Below are positions 33,284 through 42,467 of a stretch of DNA of 64,000 nt, piece after piece. The DNA is taken from NCBI GenBank assembly GCA_900637135.1, contig LR134353.1, positions 1,922,001-1,986,000 of the forward strand, given 5' to 3'. The position numbers and the translations under genes were made by a program. The notes under the pieces were generated by a model. The model had not been told where the DNA came from. It worked only from the letters and a program-made list of their open reading frames with translations, and searched no databases. Every line of letters starts with the position of its first letter. Positions within the stretch are counted from its first letter, which is position 1. The DNA is from Mycolicibacterium flavescens (GTDB lineage Bacteria; Actinomycetota; Actinomycetes; Mycobacteriales; Mycobacteriaceae).

Positions 33284-34170
33284 TGCTGCGTCCCTTTCCG
33301 GCGGGTTTCGGCGAGCGGGCGCTGCCGGGGATCGAGGACGTCGCGCAGACCGTCACCGAGCAGATTGAACGCGAGCACCGTGACGAAGATGGCGGCACCG
33401 GGGAACACCGCCATCCACCACGCCATCGTCACGAAGCCCTGCGAATCGAAGATCATCCGCCCCAGCGACGGCTGCGGCGGCTGAATGCCAAGCCCCAGGA
33501 ACGACAATGCGGCCTCAGACAGGATGGCGAAGGCCAGCGACAGCGACGTTTGCACCACCAGCGGTCCGGCGATGTTGGGCAGGATGTGACGGCCCAGGAT
33601 GTAGAGGTGTCCGGTGCCCATGCTGCGCGACACCGACACGAACGGTTCGACGCGGACGCTCATGGTGCTGGCGCGGGCCACCCTGGCGAAGATCGGTGTG
33701 TACACGATGCCGATCGCCAGGATCGTCGTTGTCACACCGGGTCCGAGGATCGCGACCACGGCAAGCGCGAGCAGCAGCACCGGAAACGCGAACATCACGT
33801 CGACCACGCGCATGAACACGGTGTCGAGCCATCCGCCGCGATAACCCGACACCACACCGACCGTCACGCCCACCACCACCGCGAACGCCACGCTGACCAC
33901 CGCCACCCGCATCGACGCCTGCGTGGCCACGAGCACCCGCGACAACACGTCGCGGCCCAGTTCGTCGGTGCCGAACCAGTGCGCCCCGCTGGGCGGTTGC
34001 AGTGCGTTCGGGACGTCGACGTCGTTGATGCCGTACGGCGCAATCCAGTTGGCGGTGACGGCGACGAACGCGATCAGCACGAGCAGGGCCGCGCTGACCA
34101 CCGTGACGGGGTTCCCCATGAGCAGCCGCAGCGACGACACCCTGCTGCCCGACTCGGCGGGAGCTGTCAT
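33280..34170 (-). CDS. Peptide ABC transporter permease, DppC type
   Basis: 296-residue inner-membrane permease with N-terminal helix, the conserved HWFGTDELGRDVLSRVL stretch diagnostic of DppC/OppC, six hydrophobic segments, and the EAA loop (ARASTMSVRVEPFVSVSRSMG). It overlaps its neighbours by 4 bases on both sides. It forms the channel with the DppB-type gene upstream. Confidence 0.95.
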   Translation of the reverse strand: MTAPAESGSRVSSLRLLMGNPVTVVSAALLVLIAFVAVTANWIAPYGINDVDVPNALQPPSGAHWFGTDELGRDVLSRVLVATQASMRVAVVSVAFAVVVGVTVGVVSGYRGGWLDTVFMRVVDVMFAFPVLLLALAVVAILGPGVTTTILAIGIVYTPIFARVARASTMSVRVEPFVSVSRSMGTGHLYILGRHILPNIAGPLVVQTSLSLAFAILSEAALSFLGLGIQPPQPSLGRMIFDSQGFVTMAWWMAVFPGAAIFVTVLAFNLLGDGLRDVLDPRQRPLAETRRKGTQQ

Positions 34171-35135
34171 GACAACCGGATCCTCGGGTCGACGACGGCG
34201 TAGAGCACGTCCACGATCAGGTTGATCAACAGGAACAGCGCCGCGATCAACAGCACCGTGCCCTGGATGACCGCGTAGTCACGCCCTGCCACTGCGTTGT
34301 AGACGAGCCGGCCCAACCCCGGCCAGGCGAACACCACCTCCACGACGATCACCCCGGACATGATCGTGGCCAGCTGGATACCGGTGATGGTCAGGATGGG
34401 AATCAGAGCGTTGCGCACGGTGTGGCGCAGCGTGACCACCCGCGGCGCAAGCCCTTTCGAGCGCGCGGTTCGCACGTAACCCATCGCGGCGACCTCGAGC
34501 ACCGCAGAGCGCACATAGCGCGTCAGGATCGCGCCCGCCACCAGTCCGACGGTGAGCGCGGGCAGGATCAGATGGCGCAACCAGCCCACGGGGTCGTCGA
34601 ACAGCGGCCGGTAGCCCGAGGTGGGCAGCCAGTGCAGCGTCGAGGCGAACAGCGCGATGAGCAGTATGCCCATCCAGAAGTCGGGGATCGACACCCCGAA
34701 CTGGCTGCCCACCCGCACGAGCGCGTCGCTGACCCGGCCCTCGTGCAGCGCCGACCAGATTCCGGCCGGGATGGCGATCAGCAAAGCGATGACGATTCCG
34801 ACCGCCGCCAGTGACACTGTGGCTGGCAGTCTTTCGAGCAGGATCACCGTCACCGGGTCGCCGTTGCGAAAGCTCACCCCGAGATTGCCGGTCAACGCGT
34901 TCCCGATGTAGGACAGGAACTGTTCGACGAGCGGTTTGTCGAGGCCGCTCGCGGACCGCAACGCCTCGTAAGCCTGCGGTGTGTAGCGGGTTCCCAGCGC
35001 GATGCGCACCGGATCGCCGGGCACCAGATGCACCAGCGCGAAGCTGACGACCAGCACGCCGAGCAGCACCACCGCCGAGTACGCCAACCGGCGCGCCAGA
35101 AACCGCGTGATCGGGTGAGTGAGCAAGCCGGTCAT
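34167..35135 (-). CDS. Peptide ABC transporter permease, DppB type
   Basis: 322-residue permease. DppB/OppB features: the N-terminal helix, FALVHLVPGDPVRIALG, and the EAA loop AAMGYVRTARSKGLAPRVV. Start at ATG 35135 overlaps the last base of the binding-protein gene. Second gene of the operon, giving the order binding protein, B, C, double ATPase. Confidence 0.95.
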   Translation of the reverse strand: MTGLLTHPITRFLARRLAYSAVVLLGVLVVSFALVHLVPGDPVRIALGTRYTPQAYEALRSASGLDKPLVEQFLSYIGNALTGNLGVSFRNGDPVTVILLERLPATVSLAAVGIVIALLIAIPAGIWSALHEGRVSDALVRVGSQFGVSIPDFWMGILLIALFASTLHWLPTSGYRPLFDDPVGWLRHLILPALTVGLVAGAILTRYVRSAVLEVAAMGYVRTARSKGLAPRVVTLRHTVRNALIPILTITGIQLATIMSGVIVVEVVFAWPGLGRLVYNAVAGRDYAVIQGTVLLIAALFLLINLIVDVLYAVVDPRIRLS

Positions 35136-36664
35136 CAGGTTTCGCTCCCGTTCAGGCTCGCCGTGCGGAAGCGCACGGCACCGTCACGGCGGGCTTCGTA
35201 ACCGGACAGATTGGTCACCCACGCCTGGATCACCGACGGGTTGTACAGGTAGATGTAGCTCACCTCGTCGGCGATGATCGTCGCGGCGCGCTGATAGAGC
35301 TCGAAGCGCGCTTGGCGGTCCGTCTCGACGCGGCCCGCGTCGAGCAGGCGGTCGACCTCGGGATTGGAGTACTTCTGGGCGTTGCTCGTTCCGTTCGTAT
35401 GGTGCTGGGCGAAGTAGAAGTCGTCCGGGTCGATGTTGCCGAGCCAGCCCATCATCAGCATGTCGAAGTTGCCGTTGTTCTGCTCGTCGAGCCAGGTGGC
35501 GAAGTCGACGGTGCGGATGCTGACCGTGATGCCAAGCGGGGCAAGGTTATCCGCGATGACCTGCGCCGCGGTCACTGTTTCGGGATACTCACTGGTGACC
35601 AGCATGTCGAGATCGACGTCACCGACGCCCGCCTCGTCGAGCAGCCGCCGGGCGGTCTCCGTGTCGTAGCGGTAGCGGTCGTATGCGGTGTACCAGGGGT
35701 TGCCCTCGGGGATGGCGAGCTGGTTGGCGGCCGCGGTGCCGTAGCTGGTGGCCTGCACGATCGCGGCGCGGTCTATGCCGTAGGCGACGGCCTGGCGTGC
35801 CCGCACGTCCTCCCACGGTTTATGCGCCTCGTTGAGCGCGAGATACCAGTAGTCGTTACTGGCGGCCACCTGCAGATGCAGCGAGTCGTCGTCACGAAGC
35901 TGCGCCACCCGCTGCGTCGGGACGGAGTCGGTCCAGTCGACCTCACCGGCCTGCAGCGCCGACAGCGCGGTCGACGGTTCCGAGATGAACCGGAACGTCA
36001 CACCGCCCACCTTCGGAACGCCACCCCAATACGCCTTGTTCGCCGTCAAGATGATGGAGTCGCCGCTCTTCTGCGACTGGAACGCGAACGGTCCGGTACC
36101 CACCGGGTGAGTGGCGATCTGACCGCTTTCGACGTTGCGACGCTGCACGATCGCCATGCCCTTGAATCCGCCGATGTTGGTCAACAGGTTGGGCGTCGGA
36201 TGTTTGACCCGGAGCACCACGGTCATCGGGTCGACGGCCCGCACGTCGGTCACGGCGCTGAACTTGTCGACGTTGGCCAACTGCTCGTCGATGATGCGCC
36301 GGTACGAGAACACGACGTCGTCGGCAGTGAACGGGCTGCCGTCGTGAAACGTCACGCCCGGCCGCAGATGGAAGGTCCACGACAACTCGTCGGGGCTGAT
36401 CTCCCACGACTCGGCGAGCGCGGGCCGCATCTCGAGGTTGGAGTCCGGTTCGACGAGCGTGTCGAAGACGTTCTCGAGCACCTCGAAGGAGAAGTACGCG
36501 CTGGTCTTGTGCGGGTCGAGCTGGTCGGGTTCGCCGGCGATGGCGGCGACGAGGTTGTTCGAGGACTCCCCGAGATCCACGCCTTGGCCGGTGGAGCACC
36601 CGGCCAGCGCCGTCACGACGGCGGTGACGACCACGGTGGCGAGTACTTCCACCAGTCGTTTCAT
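35135..36664 (-). CDS. Peptide ABC transporter substrate-binding lipoprotein (DppA type)
   Basis: 509-residue extracellular binding protein, SBP_bac_5 family. Lipobox LAGC (Cys22) after a hydrophobic signal; the mature part contains the family signature around FHDGSPFTADDVVFSYRRI and the C-terminal lobe with WLGNIDPDDFYFAQHHTNG. It captures di- or oligopeptides (or nickel, haem or other ligands in relatives) for the permeases. First gene of the four-gene operon. Length normal. Confidence 0.95.
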   Translation of the reverse strand: MKRLVEVLATVVVTAVVTALAGCSTGQGVDLGESSNNLVAAIAGEPDQLDPHKTSAYFSFEVLENVFDTLVEPDSNLEMRPALAESWEISPDELSWTFHLRPGVTFHDGSPFTADDVVFSYRRIIDEQLANVDKFSAVTDVRAVDPMTVVLRVKHPTPNLLTNIGGFKGMAIVQRRNVESGQIATHPVGTGPFAFQSQKSGDSIILTANKAYWGGVPKVGGVTFRFISEPSTALSALQAGEVDWTDSVPTQRVAQLRDDDSLHLQVAASNDYWYLALNEAHKPWEDVRARQAVAYGIDRAAIVQATSYGTAAANQLAIPEGNPWYTAYDRYRYDTETARRLLDEAGVGDVDLDMLVTSEYPETVTAAQVIADNLAPLGITVSIRTVDFATWLDEQNNGNFDMLMMGWLGNIDPDDFYFAQHHTNGTSNAQKYSNPEVDRLLDAGRVETDRQARFELYQRAATIIADEVSYIYLYNPSVIQAWVTNLSGYEARRDGAVRFRTASLNGSET

Positions 36665-36804
36665 GCCTTCACCCCGCCGGTTGTGTGCATCGTTTCTACC
36701 CCTCGCCGGGGAGCAGCGAAACCCGGAGCCGGGGAAAGCCGTGACGACGCTGCGTGCACACTGAGATACTCGACATCAACCGTAGACGGCTGGAGGGGCA
36801 CGAC

Positions 36805-37350
36805 GTGACCAAGACGATCGCACGGGCGTTGGGCGTCGCGGCGTGTGCGCTCGGGCTGATGTTCGGTGCCGTAGGGATCGCGGCCGCCCAGGGTGATGTG
36901 AAATCCCCCGACACCCCCGAAGGGGTCTACACGGTCAAGATCGCCGGACAGGCCGAGACCACCTGGGAGATCTACCCGATCTGCGTACCGACGGTGGGCG
37001 ATCTGCGCGAGCCGCTGATCCTTCCCGTCGGGTGCCGGCTCAAGGTCACACCGGCGGGTCGCGGAGGCGCCGAAGCCAACATGGTCGGCGGCGAGTGGAC
37101 GTTCCAGGCCAACACCTTCGACTCGATCCGCAACTGCCCCGACGGAAGCACTGCGCTGCAGAAGGAGATCTACTCCTTCAACGGGGCTACGCTCACCGGG
37201 CGCGCCAGGATCATTCACGGTGCGGTGTGCGGGGAACAGCCCGGGATGGTCGAATTGCCGCTGACGATGACGTTCAAGAAACCGCTGGCGATTCCCGTCA
37301 CGCCGTATCCACTCATCTGCGAGCCCGGCGGTCTGCGCCGCTGCTTCTAG
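36805..37350 (+). CDS. Secreted Cys-containing protein, unknown function
   Basis: 181 residues from GTG 36805, with GGAGG 10 bases upstream. Signal peptide to about residue 31 (GIAAAQGD). The mature part is mostly beta, with six cysteines that could form disulfides (ICVPTV, GCRLKV, NCPDG, VCGEQ, ICEPG, RRCF). It resembles small exported mycobacterial proteins but I cannot name a family. Its stop is directly followed by the GTG of the DUF4185-like gene, so the two are coupled. Confidence 0.82.
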   Translation: MTKTIARALGVAACALGLMFGAVGIAAAQGDVKSPDTPEGVYTVKIAGQAETTWEIYPICVPTVGDLREPLILPVGCRLKVTPAGRGGAEANMVGGEWTFQANTFDSIRNCPDGSTALQKEIYSFNGATLTGRARIIHGAVCGEQPGMVELPLTMTFKKPLAIPVTPYPLICEPGGLRRCF

Positions 37351-38486
37351 GTGCCTGACGACCCGTCGATCGGAGGAGCGGCCGGGCGCGGGCTGGACCC
37401 CGCCGGGCGGGCCCGTCTGCCACTCCTCAACGGCAAGGCCCTCGATCTGACCGGTCCCGGCCTGACCGATCGATGGGGTGTCACGTGCACCGACCTCGGC
37501 GCGTCGGCGGTCGCGCCGAACGGAAAGCTGGTGTCGGTGTTCGGCGACACCTTCTCGGGTCTGCGGGTCGGCGAGGGGGACTGGCGATCTCCGGTCGTCC
37601 TGATCGCACGGGCGACGCCGACCACCCGATCGTCTACGAACGCGCCGGCGGCAGCGATCCCGACTACGCGCGCCAACTGTGGCACTACGAGCACGACGAC
37701 GCGGGCACCGGCTGGCGTCGCGGCGGTATCAGCACGGTGATCCCGTCGGACCTGCTGACCGTCGACGGGTCGATGTATCTGCACGCGATCGTCAACCGCG
37801 GCTTCGGCAACGTCGTCTGGACCGAGATCTGGCACTCGCACGACAACGGGGTGAGCTGGGCACATCTGGGGGACAAGGCCAAGTTTCCCGCCGACCTGCA
37901 CGACGGTCATGCACAGTGCTGGGCTTGGGATTACGACCCCGACGACGGCTGGGTGTACGTGGCCGCGACCGGCTTCCAGCGCGACAAGGGCATCGTGCTG
38001 ATGCGGGTGCGTCCGGAGCATATCGGCGACAGGACCCGTTATCTCAGTTGGTATTACGACGGGACGCGATGGTCGTGGGGGACGAGATCGGCGACGCCGA
38101 TCACGCCCGCCGGTGAGCGATGGGGCGAGCTCGCGTTGCGTCGCATCGGGCCGGGAAAGTGGGTGCTCGGCGGCTTTCTCGCGTCGGAGTACGCGCTCGG
38201 CTACCGGGTGGTGGCCTCACCTGTCGCCAACATGCACACCACGCCGGTTCAGACCCCCATCCTCGGATCGGCGTGGGAGGACGAAGACCATGTCGGCAGC
38301 CGGGTCGCCCAGCTCTACGGCGGCTACCTGTTGCCGGGGTCGCGTTTCGACATCGACGGTGGTATCGGACTGATTGTCTCGCAGTGGAATACGACGTCCG
38401 GCTGGCCGTATCGAGCGATGCAGTTCAAGACCGCGCTCAAGGACAGCACCAAGACGGTGCCGCCGCCCGATCCGATCAATTTGTAG
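37351..38486 (+). pseudogene. DUF4185 domain protein, frameshifted
   Basis: A DUF4185-type beta-propeller-like gene split over two frames. From GTG 37351 the first frame gives the expected N-terminal part (DRWGVTCTDLGASAVAPNGK, VSVFGDTFSG) up to about 37606. The normal continuation (GDADHPIVYERAGG, then YLHAIVNRGFGNVVWTEIWHS) lies in another frame to 38486. Restoring one G near ATCG(G)CACGG at about 37605 would rejoin both parts as VLIGTGDADHP. It is a true pseudogene or a single-base sequencing error. Secreted relatives act on the cell envelope; function unclear. Confidence 0.8.
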
Positions 38487-38551
38487 CGTCCGATCCGTCG
38501 GGGTCGTGACGCCCCTATGGTGTTAGAGCGGGGTCGAAGGGAAGGCGAGTA

Positions 38552-39649
38552 GTGGCTGGGAGATCTGGGGATTCTGGCGCCAAACGTGTAGTGGTCTGGG
38601 GCACCGGATTCGTGGGGAAGATGGTGATCCCCGAGATCGTCGAACACCCCCTGTTCGAGCTGGTCGGCGTCGGTGTGAACGACCCTGACAAGGTCGGCCG
38701 CGACGTCGGTGAGATCTGCGGGCTGGACACGGAGTTGGGACTGGCCGCGACCGACGACGTCGATGCGCTGATCGCGCTGAAACCCGACGCGCTGGTGCAT
38801 TACGGGCCGACAGCCAATCACGCCGACGACAACATCGCACTGATCACCCGCTTCCTGCGGGCCGGCATCGACGTCTGTTCCACCGCCATGACGCCCTGGA
38901 TCTGGCCGACCATGCATCTCAACCCGCCGAACTGGATCGAACCCATCACCGAAGCCTGCGAACTCGGTGAATCGTCGTGCCTGACCACCGGCATCGACCC
39001 CGGGTTCGCCAACGATCTGTTTCCGATGACGCTGATGGGCCTGTGTTCGGAGGTGCGCAAGGTTCGTGCCTCCGAACTGCTCGACTACACCAACTACGAA
39101 GGCGACTACGACCGCGAGATGGGCATCGGCAAGCCACCCGAGTACCGTCCGCTTCTCGAGAATCCCGACATCCTGATATTCGCCTGGGGCGCAACGGTTC
39201 CGATGATTGCGCATGCCGCAGGCATCATGCTCGACGAGATCACCACCACATGGGACAAGTGGGTGACGCCGACCGAACGCAAGACCGCCAAGGGCATCAT
39301 CGCCCCGGGTAACGTCGCGGCCGTGCGGTTCACGATCAACGGGGTGTACCAGGGCGAGACCCGCATCCAGCTCGAACACGTCAACCGGATCGGTAACGAC
39401 GCGGCGCCCGACTGGCCGTCGGGCAACGAGAACGACGTCTACCGCGTCGACATCGAGGGCACACCCAGCATTTTCCAGGAGACCGCGTTCCGGTTCACCG
39501 ACGGTTCCGGGCGCGACGCCGCCGCGGCCGGCTGCCTGGCGACCGGCCTGCGCGCGCTCAACGCGGTGCCCGCGGTCAACGACCTCTCGCCGGGCTGGGT
39601 GACGGCGTTGGATTTGCCTTTGATTCCGGGCGCAGGCACCATCCGCTGA
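38552..39649 (+). CDS. NAD(P)-dependent reductase, DapB/2,4-diaminopentanoate dehydrogenase-like
   Basis: 365 residues from GTG 38552. The N-terminal Rossmann fold has VVVWGTGFVGKMV (about 12-24) with loss of the usual DapB active-site motif; the C-terminal domain matches the long DAPDH-type proteins common in mycobacteria (PGFANDLFPMTLMGLC, LLDYTNYEGDYDREMGIG). Substrate uncertain; these are annotated as dihydrodipicolinate reductase-like. Its stop overlaps the start of the Hsp70-like gene. Confidence 0.83.
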   Translation: MAGRSGDSGAKRVVVWGTGFVGKMVIPEIVEHPLFELVGVGVNDPDKVGRDVGEICGLDTELGLAATDDVDALIALKPDALVHYGPTANHADDNIALITRFLRAGIDVCSTAMTPWIWPTMHLNPPNWIEPITEACELGESSCLTTGIDPGFANDLFPMTLMGLCSEVRKVRASELLDYTNYEGDYDREMGIGKPPEYRPLLENPDILIFAWGATVPMIAHAAGIMLDEITTTWDKWVTPTERKTAKGIIAPGNVAAVRFTINGVYQGETRIQLEHVNRIGNDAAPDWPSGNENDVYRVDIEGTPSIFQETAFRFTDGSGRDAAAAGCLATGLRALNAVPAVNDLSPGWVTALDLPLIPGAGTIR

Positions 39650-41430
39650 TGGCCGATGGGATAGGGCTGTCGGTTGGCGCGACCAACCTGGCGGCCGTCG
39701 TCGTGGGCAGATCGGCCCTGACCCGGTCGCCGGTGTTGACGCGGTTCCCGCATCGGCCGCCCGAGGTCGGCGTGCCCAGCGAAAACCCCAACCTCGACGA
39801 ACGCGGCCTGATCCTGACCGATTTCGTCGACCGGGTCGGCGACCATGTCGGCATCGTTGCCGTCGACGGTTCGACTCACAAGGCCGAAGTCGTGCTCGCC
39901 GACGCCCTGCGGGCGATGCTTCACGCGGTCGGGGGCGGCCGAAGCCCGGGCGGCAACATCGCGGTGACGCACCCGGCGCACTGGCGGCCCGCATCCGTCG
40001 ACGCGCTGCGCGGCGCGCTGGCCGCCGTTCCCGAGTTTTCGCGGCCCCGGAAGGCGCCCGTGGTCTCCGACGGGGTGGCGGCGCTGACCTCGCTGCAGGA
40101 CGAACCGGGGGTGCCCAGCCGCGGCGTCATCGCGCTCTGCGACTTCGGCGGGACCGGAACGAGCGTCAGCCTGTTCGATGCCGGTAACGGTTACGCGCAG
40201 ATCGGCGAGACCGTCCGCCACCACGACCTGTCCGGTGACCTGGTCGACCAGGCGCTGCTGACCCACGTCCTCGAGGATTTGTCGGCGGCCGGGGCCGTCG
40301 ATCTGTCCAGCACGTCGGCGATCGGCTCTTTGTCTCGGTTGCGAGCGCAGTGCCGCGGCGCCAAGGAGCGGCTGTCCACGGCGACGTTCACCTCGCTGGT
40401 GGCCGAATTGCCCGGGCACCGCAGCGATGTGCGGCTGACCCGCACCGAACTCGACGAAGTGCTGAGCGGACCCCTCGCGGGCTTCGCGAACACCCTGCAG
40501 GAGACCCTGGAGCGCAACGGAATTCGTGAACTTGCGGCCGTCGCGTCGGTCGGCGGCGGGGCGCGGATCCCGATCGTCACCACCACGCTCTCGGAGCGGT
40601 TCCGGGCGCCGGTCATCACCTCGGCCCATCCCGAATTGGCCGCGGCCGTAGGCGCCGGATTGGCCGCCGTGCGGGGCACCGTGGAAGAGGGGATGACCGC
40701 GATGTCCGCGGCCCCCGGTGCTGCGGCTGCGGCTGCAGCCGCAGCGGCGACGGCGATGGCCCCCGAGGTCGGCTCCCCGGGCGACGAGGGGGCACCAGAG
40801 TCGGGTTCTTTCGGGGCGTTGGCCTGGTCGGACGCCGAGGAGTTGCCTGACGTCCCCGAGGGTATGGCAACGGACCCCTACGACTACGGACCGCCCGCGG
40901 GAGCCGGCGAGGTGCGGCCGCAGATGCAGTTCGGAGACGACGAGTCCTGGGACGACCTGCCGCCCCGACCGGTGCCGTGGTACCGCAATCCGGCGGTCCC
41001 GCTGGCAGGCGGTGTCCTCGTGGTGCTGGCGGCGCTGGTGGCCGCGGTGCTGTGGGTGATGTCCGGCGACGAGTCCGCACCCGATCCCGCGTCGACCACC
41101 CCACCGCCGATGACGGTCACCCCGCGGCCCACGACACCGACCACCGCCGAGCCGCCGCCACCATCGCCGGCCACCGAGGCGCCGCAGACCGTCTACCGGC
41201 CGCCTCCGCCGGTGACGCGGACGGTCACCGAACCGCCCCCGTCGCCCGAACCGCCACCTCCACCTCCGCCGTCGCCGGAGCCCCCGCCGCCGACGACGGA
41301 GCCGCCGCCGACGACCGAGCCGCCGCCGACCACCCAGCCACCGCCGTGGAGCCCGACGGCGCCGTATCCGACCATCCCAGGTCTTCCGTGGGTGCCCGCT
41401 CCGCAACTACCCGGTCAGCCGGGACCGTAG
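39649..41430 (+). CDS. Hsp70/actin-fold membrane protein with extracellular Pro/Thr-rich tail
   Basis: 593 residues. The N-terminal 360 residues follow the Hsp70/MreB-like actin fold: a degenerate phosphate-1 loop GLSVGATNLAAVVVG, IALCDFGGTGTSVSLF as phosphate-2, and SVGGGARIP as the adenosine loop. There is no substrate-binding domain; instead an Ala-rich linker, one transmembrane helix (about 450-472) and about 120 residues of Pro/Thr/Glu repeats, including PPPTTEPPPTTEPP. Layout matches M. tuberculosis Rv2264c/Rv0312-type proteins. It may sense or scaffold at the cell wall; function not established. Confidence 0.85.
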   Translation: MADGIGLSVGATNLAAVVVGRSALTRSPVLTRFPHRPPEVGVPSENPNLDERGLILTDFVDRVGDHVGIVAVDGSTHKAEVVLADALRAMLHAVGGGRSPGGNIAVTHPAHWRPASVDALRGALAAVPEFSRPRKAPVVSDGVAALTSLQDEPGVPSRGVIALCDFGGTGTSVSLFDAGNGYAQIGETVRHHDLSGDLVDQALLTHVLEDLSAAGAVDLSSTSAIGSLSRLRAQCRGAKERLSTATFTSLVAELPGHRSDVRLTRTELDEVLSGPLAGFANTLQETLERNGIRELAAVASVGGGARIPIVTTTLSERFRAPVITSAHPELAAAVGAGLAAVRGTVEEGMTAMSAAPGAAAAAAAAAATAMAPEVGSPGDEGAPESGSFGALAWSDAEELPDVPEGMATDPYDYGPPAGAGEVRPQMQFGDDESWDDLPPRPVPWYRNPAVPLAGGVLVVLAALVAAVLWVMSGDESAPDPASTTPPPMTVTPRPTTPTTAEPPPPSPATEAPQTVYRPPPPVTRTVTEPPPSPEPPPPPPPSPEPPPPTTEPPPTTEPPPTTQPPPWSPTAPYPTIPGLPWVPAPQLPGQPGP

Positions 41431-41465
41431 GGTAGTTCGGACGGCTGGCAAGATTTCGGCGGTAC

Positions 41466-41490
41466 TGCCAATTATTGCCACCTATTGGTA
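41466..41490 (+). promoter_or_regulatory. Imperfect dyad before the GlxA-type regulator
   Basis: CTGCCAAT and ATTGGTAG face each other with TATTGCCACCT-type spacing, ending 11 bases before the ATG at 41501. It may be an autoregulatory site; evidence is only the symmetry and position. Confidence 0.3.
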
Positions 41491-41500
41491 GGGTGCCGGC

Positions 41501-42463
41501 ATGCATACGGTCGCGGTTGTCGCGCTGCCGAACACGATCGCGTTCGACCTGGCGACGGCGGTCGAGGTGTTCGACCGCGTTCGACTGCCCTCAGGGGAGC
41601 CGGGATACCGGGTCATGGTGTGTGCGACGGCTCCGGTGGTGACCGCAGGTCCACTCGCCATCGCGAGCGACCGCGGAATCGCAGATCTGCGGCGCGCCGA
41701 CACCATCGTGGTGCCCGGCTGCGACGACCTGGACACCCCGCCGCCCGATGAGCTCGTCGACGCGCTGCGATCGGCCCACCGCAGGGGAGCGCGGATCGCG
41801 TCCATCTGCACGGGCGCGTTCACGCTCGCGGAGGCGGGACTGCTCGACGGTAGGCGGGCCACCACCCATTGGGTGGCCGCCGACCTGTTCCGTGCGCGGT
41901 ATCCCGATGTGCACCTCGATCCCGACGTCCTCTACGTCGACGAGGGCGACATCTTGTCGTCGGCCGGCGCGTCGGCCGGGCTCGACCTGTGTCTGCACAT
42001 GGTGGCGCTCGATCACGGCAGCGCGATGGCCGCCGATGCCGCCCGCATGGCGGTCGCGCCATTGCACCGCAGCGGAGGCCAGGCCCAGTTCATCGTGCGA
42101 AACCGCCCGGCGGTCAACAGCATTGCCGAGCAGACCACGCTCGACGACCTGCTGGCATGGCTCGAACACAACGCGCACCGCGACCTCACACTGCACGACC
42201 TGGCCGCGCAAGCGGCGCTCAGTGTGCGAACCCTCAACCGTCGCTTCCAGGCCGAGACGGGGCAGACGCCAATGCAGTGGCTGACGGGCGTGCGCATCCG
42301 CCATGCGCAGCAGTTGTTGGAGAGCACCGACCACGGTGTCGAACGCATCGGCCGCGAGGTGGGCTTCACGTCCGCGGCGAACTTCCGCGAGCAGTTCCGG
42401 CGACTGACCGGTGTGTCGCCGCAGAGCTACCGCAACACGTTTCGCGATCGCATCGCCGGCTGA
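41501..42463 (+). CDS. GlxA-type transcriptional regulator (DJ-1/PfpI + AraC)
   Basis: 320 residues. The N-terminal DJ-1/PfpI-like domain (about 1-185) carries the nucleophile-elbow region SICTGAFTLAEAGLLDGRRATTHW; the C-terminal AraC domain (about 215-315) has the two helix-turn-helix units, SVRTLNRRFQAETGQTPMQW and the closing REVGFTSAANFREQFRRLTG. Such regulators control catabolism of amines, glycine betaine or similar compounds. Target genes unknown; the neighbours on both sides are candidates. Confidence 0.93.
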   Translation: MHTVAVVALPNTIAFDLATAVEVFDRVRLPSGEPGYRVMVCATAPVVTAGPLAIASDRGIADLRRADTIVVPGCDDLDTPPPDELVDALRSAHRRGARIASICTGAFTLAEAGLLDGRRATTHWVAADLFRARYPDVHLDPDVLYVDEGDILSSAGASAGLDLCLHMVALDHGSAMAADAARMAVAPLHRSGGQAQFIVRNRPAVNSIAEQTTLDDLLAWLEHNAHRDLTLHDLAAQAALSVRTLNRRFQAETGQTPMQWLTGVRIRHAQQLLESTDHGVERIGREVGFTSAANFREQFRRLTGVSPQSYRNTFRDRIAG

Positions 42464-42467
42464 CGGC

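Noticed and set aside
39439..41406. 655-codon minus-strand Arg/Gly-rich ORF opposite the Hsp70-like gene
   Set aside because: Arg/Gly/His-rich shadow; the proline tail on the plus strand produces it.
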